NCBI RefSeq assembly: GCF_023284065.1
Contig: NZ_JAKIKP010000006.1
Location: 1 to 64,000 of the forward strand
DNA: 64,000 bases
DNA from: Shewanella gaetbuli
GTDB taxonomy: Bacteria; Pseudomonadota; Gammaproteobacteria; Enterobacterales; Shewanellaceae
Direction of reading: 5' to 3'
The notes beneath the pieces were generated by a model. It saw only the letters and a program-made list of their open reading frames with translations. It searched no databases and was not told where the DNA came from. The position numbers and the translations under genes were made by a program. Positions 30,244 to 39,109 of this stretch are shown here, one piece after another; within the stretch, counting starts at the first letter, position 1, and every line of letters begins with the position of its first letter.

Positions 30244-31272
30244 ATGACCATCAATATCGAACAAGCCATTATTCATGAGATTTCACTCGACAGCCAAGGG
30301 CAAATGGCATGCCGATTAAGGCCTCAACCCTTATTAAATAGTCAAGCTGTTGAAGCGATGCTAGAGGAGTTACACCAAACCTATTCAAGCAAAGCGGGTA
30401 AAGGCTTTGGCTACTTTGGTGTACCAGATGAAGATGGTGAAGCTAATGAAGAGTTTGCGACTGCATTAAAAGCTTATCGTGACGGTGAGTCAGGTTTTGT
30501 TGATTTTACAGTAAAGGCGAGCCAGCTTTTACAAAGTGAGTTGGCTAAATACGATTTCACTCAAGGTGGCTTTTTATTGATGTCTTGTTATTCAGCTATG
30601 GCAACGGATTATTTGTTTGTTGCGCTGCTGAGTGCAAAATCATCAATGACCGTGTTAGATGATATGGAACTTTCACAAAACAATCATCTAGATTTAAATA
30701 ATATTCAGTTAGCAGCAAGAATTGATTTAACCGAACTTCAAGCTGATAGCGCATCTAAAAAGTATATTTCGTTTATTCGAGGCCGAGCAGGACGTAAAGT
30801 GGCTGACTTTTTCCTCGATTTTATGGGCTGTGTTGAAGGTGTTAACACTAAGGCACAAAATAAAACGTTAATCCATGCCGTTGAAGATTTTGTTGCCAGC
30901 AGTGAACTCACCAAAGATGAGCGCCAACAATGCCGAGATAAAGTCTTTGAGTATTGTTCCGAAAGAGCCGATGTGGGTGCGGACATTGAAGTTAAAGATC
31001 TTGCTGATGAGCTGGCTGATCAAGGGATGGACTCGTTTTATGATTTTGCCTGTGGTGGCAGTTATGAGCTTGATGAAGAGTTTCCTGCAGATAAAGCCAG
31101 TTTACGCTGTTTGAAGAAGTTTTCAGGTACCGGTGGCGGAGTCACATTAAGCTTTGATGGTGGTCATTTAGGAGAGCGAGTCATTTATGATCCTATTTCG
31201 GATACCATTTTAATTAAAGGTGTTCCTGCTAATTTGAAAGATCAATTAGATAGACGATTAAAAGGTGAGTAA
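30244..31272 (+). CDS. yejK: Nucleoid-associated protein YejK/NdpA
   Basis: The protein has 342 residues (E. coli YejK 335). Family features include [58 protein letters not shown] and the C-terminal [18 protein letters not shown]. It is a nucleoid-associated DNA-binding protein of broad Gram-negative distribution. It is divergent from yejL-yejM, and the same synteny in E. coli supports the assignment. A terminator-like hairpin follows. Confidence 0.94.
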   Translation: MTINIEQAIIHEISLDSQGQMACRLRPQPLLNSQAVEAMLEELHQTYSSKAGKGFGYFGVPDEDGEANEEFATALKAYRDGESGFVDFTVKASQLLQSELAKYDFTQGGFLLMSCYSAMATDYLFVALLSAKSSMTVLDDMELSQNNHLDLNNIQLAARIDLTELQADSASKKYISFIRGRAGRKVADFFLDFMGCVEGVNTKAQNKTLIHAVEDFVASSELTKDERQQCRDKVFEYCSERADVGADIEVKDLADELADQGMDSFYDFACGGSYELDEEFPADKASLRCLKKFSGTGGGVTLSFDGGHLGERVIYDPISDTILIKGVPANLKDQLDRRLKGE

Positions 31273-31309
31273 TACGGCAATTTTCTTTGGCTGTTATTTG
31301 TTCTATTTC

Positions 31310-31339
31310 AAAAAAACGTCTGCTTGAGGGCGTTTTTTT
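31310..31339 (+). terminator. Terminator after yejK
   Basis: An A-run and CGTC stem pairs with GGCG followed by seven T's. The stem is short and imperfect, but its position about 40 bp after the yejK stop fits. Confidence 0.7.
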
Positions 31340-31500
31340 ATGAAGTTAAATGTAACAAATGTCTGGTTGGTGATGAAAGTTAACAAAAAATGAAATAATT
31401 GCATTTTTTACTTTTCAATCATTTTAAAATTAGTACACTAGCGCCAGTTTTTGTAAGGTTTAACCTGCTTATTTGAATCAGTTTTACATGGGAGAGTATT

Positions 31501-32448
31501 ATGATCACCGCTTACGCTTATCAAAACCGTAAACTCACCATAACTGAATTGTCTGCTACGGACAGTTTACCTGAAAATACTTTATGGCTTGATCTCTTTA
31601 AGCCTAATGATGAAGAGCGTGATTGGCTCAGCCGGTTTTCATCTGAAGATGTTCCAGACGAAGAAGATATTAAGGAAATTGAGGCTTCTGCTCGTTTCTT
31701 CCAAAACCAAGACGGTTTACATATTAACTCGTTATTCCCTCAACGTGTAGGCGCTGATGTGCGTGCTGTTAACGTTTCATTTAACTTACGTGAAAACTTC
31801 TTACTGACGATGCGTGAAGAAGATGTGGGGTTAATTCGTTTACTACGTAATTATTTACGATTAGGCCGAATCGATATTGATACTCCGCAAACGCTATTGC
31901 TGGAACTGTTTAACTTAAAAGTAGACTACCTATCTGATTTAATTGAAGATGTTTACACTGTGCTAGATAATTTAAGTGAGCAAGTGTTTAACGATGAAGA
32001 GTTAGATGCGGTATTTAAGCAAATTACTTTGCAAGAAGATTCAAATGGTAAAATTCGTTTAAGCCTACTCGATACCCAGCGATCATTGCGTTATATGCAG
32101 CGTTATTATCGTCAAAATTTGGCTGATGAAAATTTGAAAGATATCCGTGAAATGTTATCTGATATTGAATCACTAATGCCTCATAGCCAGTTTATTTTTG
32201 ATAAATTAAAGTTTTTACTGGATGCTGCGATGGGTTTTAGTGGTTTACAACAGAATAAAATTATCAAAATCTTCTCAGTATCGGCAGTAGTCTTTTTACC
32301 TCCCACATTAATTGCCAGCAGTTATGGGATGAACTTTGCCTTAATGCCTGAGCTTGATTGGCGTTATGGTTACCCAATGGCGGTGGGGTTAATGTTTGCA
32401 AGTGCGGCGGGTACATATTTGTTCTTTAAACGCAAAGGCTGGTTATAA
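31501..32448 (+). CDS. corA: CorA-family divalent cation transporter
   Basis: The protein has 315 residues with a long acidic/helical cytoplasmic N-terminal funnel. Two C-terminal transmembrane helices follow, and the hallmark YGMNF motif sits between them (SSYGMNFALMPELDWRYG). It ends in a basic tail, FFKRKGWL. CorA pentamers carry Mg2+, Co2+ or Ni2+; selectivity cannot be set from sequence. The RBS GGGAGAG lies before ATG. It is a single gene with its own terminator at 32491. Confidence 0.93.
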   Translation: MITAYAYQNRKLTITELSATDSLPENTLWLDLFKPNDEERDWLSRFSSEDVPDEEDIKEIEASARFFQNQDGLHINSLFPQRVGADVRAVNVSFNLRENFLLTMREEDVGLIRLLRNYLRLGRIDIDTPQTLLLELFNLKVDYLSDLIEDVYTVLDNLSEQVFNDEELDAVFKQITLQEDSNGKIRLSLLDTQRSLRYMQRYYRQNLADENLKDIREMLSDIESLMPHSQFIFDKLKFLLDAAMGFSGLQQNKIIKIFSVSAVVFLPPTLIASSYGMNFALMPELDWRYGYPMAVGLMFASAAGTYLFFKRKGWL

Positions 32449-32490
32449 TTATTTAATTCGACTTATCAACCTGAGCTGAGGCTAAGTGAT

Positions 32491-32522
32491 AAAAAGGATA
32501 ACTTATTCAGTTATCCTTTTTT
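32491..32522. terminator. Terminator between corA and the HD-GYP gene
   Basis: A perfect AAAAAGGATAAC / GTTATCCTTTTT stem with a short loop is flanked by A and T runs. It serves the convergent genes on both sides. Confidence 0.93.
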
Positions 32523-32539
32523 ATATTGATTTTAAATAG

Positions 32540-33787
32540 CTATGTTTTGGCAAATGAATAACTAATTCTATCTCTTGGGCTTAAATATTTATGAATTTTT
32601 TCTGGTAATGCCGCTGCAGGTAAACTTCTAACAATCGATACGCCTTCTTTTTCTAGCTCGACGATAGGAGCCTGAGCAACAGGGACTAGTGGGTCGTAGC
32701 TAATAATGCTGGGGTATAAAATGTTCTTGATATTTACAGACATCACCATAGCAAATTGACCATTTGATAACTCAATGACACTACCTGGAGGATATATCCC
32801 TAACATTTTAATCAGTTTTTGGACATATTCTTGATTAAGCTTTTTGTGATAATTCTTATAGAGTAACCCAAGCGCAACACTGGGCGTTTTTGCTTTAACG
32901 AGTTGATTACCATTACATAAGTTATCGTATTGATTAATGACCGCAATCAGCTGAGAAAATTTGTCCAGTTTATCTTGCTCTAGACCTTGAGGGCTGCCAC
33001 TGCCGTCAAGATATTCATGATGGTTAGCTATCATGGGTTTCGCTTGTTCAGGAAACGAGTCTGCCAACTTAAGGAAGTTAATACTCATTAAAGGGTGCTG
33101 TTTAATAAGGTTTTCTTCCGGAGTTGAAAGGGGCACGATTTTATTGAGAATGTTTGAAGGTATTTTTAGCTTACCTACATCATGAAATAATGCGCCTATA
33201 CCGACTAGTTCAATTTCTTCTCGTTCCCAACCAAGCTCTTTGGCCATTAGCATGCACATCATCGAAACATTTAAAGAATGATGATAAAGCACGTCAGCAG
33301 GGGGGGCATCAGCCATGAGATGAAGTGATAAATTATCTTCATCAAGCAGCATATTCGTCAAATTACTAATTAAATCTTTGGCATCGTTAACGGCATTGAG
33401 TGGTCGGCCTGCAATTTTACTCACCATTGAACGCATCATAGAGACTGAACGTTGGAATTGTTTTTCAGTTTTTTTGATATTTCGTTTGAGTTTTTGTTGC
33501 TGTTCAATGCGCTCAGATTTGTAATCTTGCATTTGCTGTTTTACGTTTTCTAATGAATCCACAGGTTGAGGCTCTGACTCGTCTGCTGCATCATCAACCG
33601 TTACGTCACTTCTTTGAGGGTCATAAAAAACGTTTTTTACCCCAAGACTTTTGATTAACTCAATTTGAGTTTGAGAGTTAATCTTGAATTTACTGAAAAT
33701 GAACGGATGATCTTTCCATGAAATAGGCAGATTAACAAATATACCGACTTTGAGCTCTGAAACTGCAATTTTGACATTATTTTTCAT
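32540..33787 (-). CDS. HD-GYP domain protein with DUF3391 N-terminus
   Basis: The first ~130 residues are DUF3391-like (AVSELKVGIFVNLPISW), followed by a charged coiled linker. The HD-GYP domain has LFHDVGKLKIPSNILNK and a second motif, NHHEYLDGSGSPQGL. The family consensus there is HHExxDGxGYP, so here the Tyr of 'GYP' is Ser. HD-GYP proteins are cyclic-di-GMP phosphodiesterases. The metal-binding His/Asp residues are present, so activity is plausible despite the altered signature. It is monocistronic. Confidence 0.9.
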   Translation of the reverse strand: MKNNVKIAVSELKVGIFVNLPISWKDHPFIFSKFKINSQTQIELIKSLGVKNVFYDPQRSDVTVDDAADESEPQPVDSLENVKQQMQDYKSERIEQQQKLKRNIKKTEKQFQRSVSMMRSMVSKIAGRPLNAVNDAKDLISNLTNMLLDEDNLSLHLMADAPPADVLYHHSLNVSMMCMLMAKELGWEREEIELVGIGALFHDVGKLKIPSNILNKIVPLSTPEENLIKQHPLMSINFLKLADSFPEQAKPMIANHHEYLDGSGSPQGLEQDKLDKFSQLIAVINQYDNLCNGNQLVKAKTPSVALGLLYKNYHKKLNQEYVQKLIKMLGIYPPGSVIELSNGQFAMVMSVNIKNILYPSIISYDPLVPVAQAPIVELEKEGVSIVRSLPAAALPEKIHKYLSPRDRISYSFAKT

Positions 33788-33928
33788 AAAAAATTTTTAG
33801 TAATCTCTTGTCAATCGCATGGACATTATGAATCAATTTATAGGCTTAAGCCAAATATCTTGGACACTTTACAAATACCTCTTGAACATGCAGCATATTA
33901 ACATAAACAATACAAAACAAGGCGTAAA

Positions 33929-34615
33929 ATGGACTTTATTGAAGTTTATCCCAATGCATTGAATGATGAGTTATGTCAAAAGCTCATTCAAGCGGTAAAA
34001 AATCATCCCGGTGTCGTTCAAGGGGCAACCGGAAGTGGTGTTGATAAAACCAAAAAGCTCAGTCGAGATTTGATGTTAGATGAGCATCCTGATTTAGCTG
34101 AATTACGCAAAGAGTTGCTGCAAATTACCCTTGCTAAAAGTGTAGACTATTTTAAACAACATGCTTTAGCGCTTATGGGAGCGGTTTCGGTTGGAGTGAA
34201 AGACGAGCATGGAAATACTGTGACATTACAGCCTGATAACTTTGAACAGTTGGCTGATGGAAAAGTGGATGCGATTGTGAAGTACTTGTTTAGAAGTGGC
34301 ACGATTAATATTCAGCATTATCAAAAAGCAATAGGGGGCTACCCTCATTGGCATTCAGAACAGTTTCCTCAAATAGGCCACAATGAAGCGTTACATCGAG
34401 TGGTGTTATACATGTTCTATTTAAATGATGTTGAAGAAGGGGGCGAGACTGAGTTTTATTATCAACAACGAAAGATTAAGCCGACAAAGGGAACAATGGT
34501 CATTGCCCCAGCTGCTTTTACACATAGCCATAGGGGCAATGTGCCGATAAGCGATGATAAGTTTATTGCGACGTCATGGATTATGTTTAATCGTGCTGAG
34601 CAATTATATCGCTAG
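33929..34615 (+). CDS. Fe(II)/2-oxoglutarate-dependent oxygenase
   Basis: This 228-residue protein has the double-stranded beta-helix pattern of prolyl-4-hydroxylase-like enzymes. The iron site reads HWHSEQ (a His-x-Glu instead of the commoner His-x-Asp). The core segment is VVLYMFYLNDVEEGGETEF, and the distal His lies in PAAFTHSHRG, with a downstream Lys (DDKFIATSW) that could bind 2-oxoglutarate. The substrate is unknown. It is divergent from the HD-GYP gene and convergent with the sensor kinase gene. Confidence 0.82.
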   Translation: MDFIEVYPNALNDELCQKLIQAVKNHPGVVQGATGSGVDKTKKLSRDLMLDEHPDLAELRKELLQITLAKSVDYFKQHALALMGAVSVGVKDEHGNTVTLQPDNFEQLADGKVDAIVKYLFRSGTINIQHYQKAIGGYPHWHSEQFPQIGHNEALHRVVLYMFYLNDVEEGGETEFYYQQRKIKPTKGTMVIAPAAFTHSHRGNVPISDDKFIATSWIMFNRAEQLYR

Positions 34616-34671
34616 TATTTAAAGAATACATTGATCATTCAAGATTAAATATCTTGATATCATTATGCAGT

Positions 34672-36042
34672 TTAGGTCACCTTTGAGTGAGCTCCATCTT
34701 TATTGAATGTAATGATGAAGGCGGCGCCTTGCAAATGACTTGTCGCAATCTCGAAGGTTCCGTGATAACTATTCACTATTTCAACACAGACGGCTAAGCC
34801 TATTCCTTGCCCTGTGTATTGGGTATCAGCTCTTACGCCACGTTGGATAATCTTTTGTCGGTATTGTTCATCAACACCGGGTCCGTCATCTTCAATTTTT
34901 AAACACAAATTACCATTAGGGTGCTGTAGGGCGCTGATCTCAATTGTCGAGATACAGTATTTAGCCGCATTCTCCATCAAATTACCGCAAAGCTCCATTA
35001 AGTCGCCCTTACTGATTGGGAAGCTTATATCTTGAGCGCAATTGACAGTAAAAGTGATTGATTTACTTTGGTACAGCTTGGACAGCATTTGTACTAGCTG
35101 CTCAATAATGGGTTTTACTGGGGTGTATTGTTTCAATAAACCTTGCCTTCCCATCATCGCACGCTTTAATTGGTACTTTACCAAGTGATCCATATCTTCA
35201 ATTTGCTTTAATATTTGCGCATCTTTGTCTTTGATTTGCATTGAAGGCTCATCCAGAATAGCGATACTGGCGGCTAAACGGGTTTTTAAACTATGAGCTA
35301 AGTCATTCATCGCATTTTGATATTGTTGTTGTCGCTGCTGATTTTGATCTAACAATTGATTCAAAGCGTCAGTGACTTCGGTCAATTCAACAGGGTAGTC
35401 TTTTGATAACGATTGTTGCTTTCCTTGTTTTAATTTAAGAATTTCTTGTTTCAGTTGGTTGAGTGGTAACAAGCTCCAATACGCTGTACTCATTAATAAA
35501 AATGTTGCTGCGCCTAAAACTAACGCTAGCCTGAAATACGTGAGCTGATTAAAGCGGTTAATCTCTTTTTGGAGTTCACTAGCATTGTGTAATATCAGCA
35601 GGTGGAAAGGTTTATTATCAATTTCAGTACTGAGCTTGAAAACGAGGTAGCTTTGTTGGTTTTCAAAGTCGATAAAGTAATTTTTAAAGTTATCCTTAAT
35701 CTTACGGTATTTCTGACAAATATTATTTAAATCATGGTCTTTAGCTAAATTTGATTGCCATAAATCTTGGTAGTTATTATCACAAGTCGCCATGATATAG
35801 CTGGTTTCAATATTGTCGTTATCTTGTGCCTGAGTAATCGGCACGACATTGTTTTCCCTAAATTCTGCAGCGATAACAGGTAGTTCTGCAATATAATCAG
35901 CAGTGATTTTATTGTATCTATTTTGCTCATTTAATACGGTGACTAGCCATGCAAAACCGAACCCCACTAAAGCAATAATACTTAAAGAGGTCACAAACAT
36001 GCGGGTAAGTAGCCGCTTTTTGGGCTTAAATATTACTGGCAT
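34672..36042 (-). CDS. Sensor histidine kinase, PhoQ-like
   Basis: Transmembrane helix 1 (TSLSIIALVGFGFAWLVTVL) is followed by a periplasmic sensor of about 130 residues. Helix 2 (LALVLGAATFLLMSTAYW) leads to a HAMP-like linker. The dimerisation H-box NDLAHSLKTRLAAS, N-box LMELCGNLMENAAKY, G1 IEDDGPGVDEQ and G2 TGQGIGLAVC are all present. It overlaps the response regulator gene by 10 bp. The sensor is less acidic than the classical PhoQ patch, so Mg2+ sensing is only a guess. Confidence 0.9.
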   Translation of the reverse strand: MPVIFKPKKRLLTRMFVTSLSIIALVGFGFAWLVTVLNEQNRYNKITADYIAELPVIAAEFRENNVVPITQAQDNDNIETSYIMATCDNNYQDLWQSNLAKDHDLNNICQKYRKIKDNFKNYFIDFENQQSYLVFKLSTEIDNKPFHLLILHNASELQKEINRFNQLTYFRLALVLGAATFLLMSTAYWSLLPLNQLKQEILKLKQGKQQSLSKDYPVELTEVTDALNQLLDQNQQRQQQYQNAMNDLAHSLKTRLAASIAILDEPSMQIKDKDAQILKQIEDMDHLVKYQLKRAMMGRQGLLKQYTPVKPIIEQLVQMLSKLYQSKSITFTVNCAQDISFPISKGDLMELCGNLMENAAKYCISTIEISALQHPNGNLCLKIEDDGPGVDEQYRQKIIQRGVRADTQYTGQGIGLAVCVEIVNSYHGTFEIATSHLQGAAFIITFNKDGAHSKVT

Positions 36043-36707
36043 GGCAAATTAAATTTATAACCTTGGCCACGAATGGTTAAAATCGCTTCTTCTATTCCAC
36101 CGTGTGAGAGCTTTTTTCTTAAACGGCTCACCATCACTTCAATGGTATTCGGATCGCCTTCTTTGTCTGCATAAACCACATCCAGTAAACGCTGTTTGGC
36201 CACAACTTCGTTACAGTGACGCATTAAATATTCAAGGATTAAATATTCAAATGCGGTTATCTCCATGAGTTCATTATTTAATGTCACCTGTTTACTAGAG
36301 AGATCTAATGATAAAGCACCGCTATTAATAACCGGTTTGACAAACCCTGCGCTGCGCCTAACTAATGCGTCTAATCTGGCAACCAATTCTTCTTTTTGAA
36401 AGGGCTTAACTAAATAATCATCTGCGCCCGCATTGAGCCCTTCTACTTTATCTTGCCAGTTTATGCGAGCCGTTAAAATAAGAATAGGCGCGGTGACTTC
36501 CGCTTCTCGAATAGATTTTATTAAGCTAATACCGTCTTGATCAGGTAAACCAAGATCGACAATTGCAACATCGATAGGGTAATTACAAGCTTGGTAGAAG
36601 CCTTCTTTGGCGGTAGAGGCTATTTGAACTTGATTACCCATTTCTGTTAATTGAACTTCTAAATGATGAGATAAAATCGGATCATCTTCTATGACCAGAA
36701 TCCGCAT
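36033..36707 (-). CDS. OmpR/PhoP-family response regulator
   Basis: At 224 residues it has a receiver domain with the acidic pocket (VIEDDPIL), phospho-acceptor Asp in AIVDLGLPDQDGI and Lys in DDYLVKPFQKEELVA. A C-terminal winged helix (VMVSRLRKKL) ends the protein. It is co-transcribed with the downstream kinase through an overlapping junction and closely resembles PhoP. Target genes are not evident in the window. Confidence 0.93.
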   Translation of the reverse strand: MRILVIEDDPILSHHLEVQLTEMGNQVQIASTAKEGFYQACNYPIDVAIVDLGLPDQDGISLIKSIREAEVTAPILILTARINWQDKVEGLNAGADDYLVKPFQKEELVARLDALVRRSAGFVKPVINSGALSLDLSSKQVTLNNELMEITAFEYLILEYLMRHCNEVVAKQRLLDVVYADKEGDPNTIEVMVSRLRKKLSHGGIEEAILTIRGQGYKFNLPCQ

Positions 36708-36781
36708 AGCAATTCTCCCAAATCAGGCGGTAATGCAAAAGATTATATCGTTTATAAGTTGAATAGAAGCTGTATCACTCA

Positions 36782-37465
36782 TCAAAAACTATTGATTAAA
36801 TTTAAAGCGATAGTCAATGCTACACCGATAAATATAATACCCACTAAACCATCAATAATGTGGCTAATACTTAACAGCTTTGATTGTATATTCGCTTTTG
36901 ATAGAAATACCGCCAATAAACTAAACCAGGCTAGCGACAATATAAAGAGTAGAGTGGTTGCCACCGTTTTGGTGGCTAAATTGACCTCAGGAGTAATCAA
37001 AACAGTAAAAAGAGTGATAAAGAACACCAGCGCTTTAGGGTTAAGCAGATTGGTGAACAGGCCAACTTTGAACCCTTTAAATGTTGAAATAACGGCCGTC
37101 TGTGCGGGTGACGTATTTAACGGCTCTTTAGTGTTAACTGGCGCTAAAGACTCATTAATTGGTTTGTTTTTTACCTGTTTCAGTGCCGATTTTAACGCCT
37201 GAAACCCCATCCAAGCTAAATAAGAAATTCCGATACATTGCACAAAAGTATAGGCCAATTCTGATTGACGAATCATTAGGCTGATTCCAAGCAATGACAA
37301 TAAAGTATGGATCAAAATCGCCACAGAAATCCCTAATGCACACGCGGTTGCAACCGGACGTTTCTGTTGGGTAGCCATTTTGATGATAATTGCAAAATCT
37401 GGCCCAGGGCTGATAAGCGCAATAATGTGAATAACTGCTAAACCACTGAGAAGGGTGAAGTCCAT
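36782..37465 (-). CDS. LysE/RhtB-family amino-acid exporter
   Basis: This 227-residue protein has about six hydrophobic segments. The family start is seen: LAVIHIIALISPGPDFAIII, where SPGPD is the LysE/RhtB signature. A later NLLNPKALVFFITLF matches the conserved NPK motif. It exports amino acids or related metabolites; the substrate is unknown. The RBS AAGGACGATAA precedes ATG. It is monocistronic, followed by the regulator gene. Confidence 0.9.
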   Translation of the reverse strand: MDFTLLSGLAVIHIIALISPGPDFAIIIKMATQQKRPVATACALGISVAILIHTLLSLLGISLMIRQSELAYTFVQCIGISYLAWMGFQALKSALKQVKNKPINESLAPVNTKEPLNTSPAQTAVISTFKGFKVGLFTNLLNPKALVFFITLFTVLITPEVNLATKTVATTLLFILSLAWFSLLAVFLSKANIQSKLLSISHIIDGLVGIIFIGVALTIALNLINSF

Positions 37466-37524
37466 TTATCGTCCTTTTTGGAAGTCTATGTTGTTAATAT
37501 CAATTGGGTTATAAAGCAAAAACC

Positions 37525-37551
37525 AAAAAGGCGCAATGAATGCGCCTTTTT
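37525..37551. terminator. Terminator after the symporter gene
   Basis: A perfect stem AAAAAGGCGCA / TGCGCCTTTTT with an ATGAA loop lies 23 bp beyond the minus-strand symporter stop. Confidence 0.93.
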
Positions 37552-37573
37552 AATTAACTAATTTAGTAAATAG

Positions 37574-38887
37574 TTATTTATTTTTGCTATTAAAGACTTG
37601 CTCTTCAAAACTAGTTGCTGCTTTACCCGCTTGCGAATCATTAAACACGTCTTCGTTGAACGCATTTTCTGATTTGGCAATTACAACGGTGGCAACAGTA
37701 TCACCCGTCACGTTAACTGCGGTACGGATCATGTCTAATAATCTGTCGACACCAATAATGAGTGCAATACCTTCTACAGGTAACCCAACTTGGTTAAGTA
37801 CCATTGCTAGCATAATTAACCCAACACCAGGAACACCTGCAGTACCAATTGATGCCAGTGTTGCGGTAATAACAACCATTGCGTAGTCGGTTAAACTTAG
37901 ATCGATACCAAATACTTGGGCAATAAATACGGTCGCAACACCTTGCATAATTGCCGTACCGTCCATGTTAATGGTTGCACCTAAAGGTAGGGTGAACGAG
38001 GCAATTTTATTATCAACACCCATTCTATGTTCAGAGGTTTCAATCGTTACCGGTAAGGTTGCATTTGAACTAGCAGTACTAAAGGCAAATAATTGTACAT
38101 CACGTATTTTGCGCAAGAACATGAATGGACTTAGCCCAGAAAATACTTTTAATAAAGTTGGGTAAACGATTAATGCTTGAATAAGCAATACCAATACCAC
38201 TAACAAGAAGTACTTAACTACACTTCCAAACGTTTCTAATCCTAGGGTTAAACTCAGTTTAGCCATTAGAGCAAACACACCGTATGGTGCAAGTTGCATG
38301 ACTAGGGTAACCACACGCATGATAACTTCATTTAAATCGTTGAAGAATCTTGCAACACGTTCACCACGCTCACCAATATGTGAAATTGCGAAGCCGAAAA
38401 TAACCGCAAATAGGATAATTTGCAGCATATTACCTTGAGTCATCGCTTGAACAGGGTTGTCTGGCACAATGTTAATAATGACTTCAGATAAACTTGGGGC
38501 TTCTTTGACACTAAATTCCATCGTCGAGCTTGCTAAACTTGCACTTCCTGGATGAATTATCACCGCGAGTAAAATAGCAACTGATAATGCAATAGCGGTT
38601 GTGAATAAATAAAATGCGATGGTTTTACCACCGAGTCGGCCAAGTTTTGATGGGTCGCTTAACGAACTTGTACCGCAAACAAGAGAAACAAAGACTAAAG
38701 GCACAACCAGCATTTTTAAGCTGGAAATGAAGATCGCCCCAATAACATTAAACAATCCCTCAGTTAAATAATCTTTGACGAATAAGCTTTCTGGAAACAG
38801 GTTTCTGAGTAAGAGGCCGACTAAAATACCGGCACCCATACCGATTAAAATTTTACTCGTTAGTCCGAGTGTTTTGTTATTGCTCAC
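37574..38887 (-). CDS. Dicarboxylate/amino-acid:cation symporter (DAACS, GltP-like)
   Basis: The protein has 437 residues with eight-plus hydrophobic segments. Signature regions are FAFSTASSNATLPVTIETSE (hairpin 1 serine-rich motif), TINMDGTAIMQGVATVFIAQ and LDMIRTAVNVTGD, which hold the substrate and Na+/H+ sites. It imports glutamate/aspartate or C4-dicarboxylates. It is monocistronic, with its terminator at 37525. No paralogue is near. Confidence 0.93.
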   Translation of the reverse strand: MSNNKTLGLTSKILIGMGAGILVGLLLRNLFPESLFVKDYLTEGLFNVIGAIFISSLKMLVVPLVFVSLVCGTSSLSDPSKLGRLGGKTIAFYLFTTAIALSVAILLAVIIHPGSASLASSTMEFSVKEAPSLSEVIINIVPDNPVQAMTQGNMLQIILFAVIFGFAISHIGERGERVARFFNDLNEVIMRVVTLVMQLAPYGVFALMAKLSLTLGLETFGSVVKYFLLVVLVLLIQALIVYPTLLKVFSGLSPFMFLRKIRDVQLFAFSTASSNATLPVTIETSEHRMGVDNKIASFTLPLGATINMDGTAIMQGVATVFIAQVFGIDLSLTDYAMVVITATLASIGTAGVPGVGLIMLAMVLNQVGLPVEGIALIIGVDRLLDMIRTAVNVTGDTVATVVIAKSENAFNEDVFNDSQAGKAATSFEEQVFNSKNK

Positions 38888-39109
38888 GTTCTATCCTTCC
38901 AATTATTTTTATATGAAGCGTTTTTTATTTAATAAAGCCTAGCAGGAATGCAGCACAGATGAAATGGCATAAAAGTTAAAGTTTTTATGCAAATGTGCCG
39001 ATTAAAGTGGTGGTGTTGTGGTGCAGTTATCGTATATTTGTGTATTATTAAAGAGTAGGTAGCTATTATTAAATATTATTATTATTTTAATGTAACAGGG
39101 AGCCTGACA

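Noticed and set aside
36759-37202. 147-residue plus-strand ORF
   Set aside because: It is a shadow of the LysE-family gene on the other strand.
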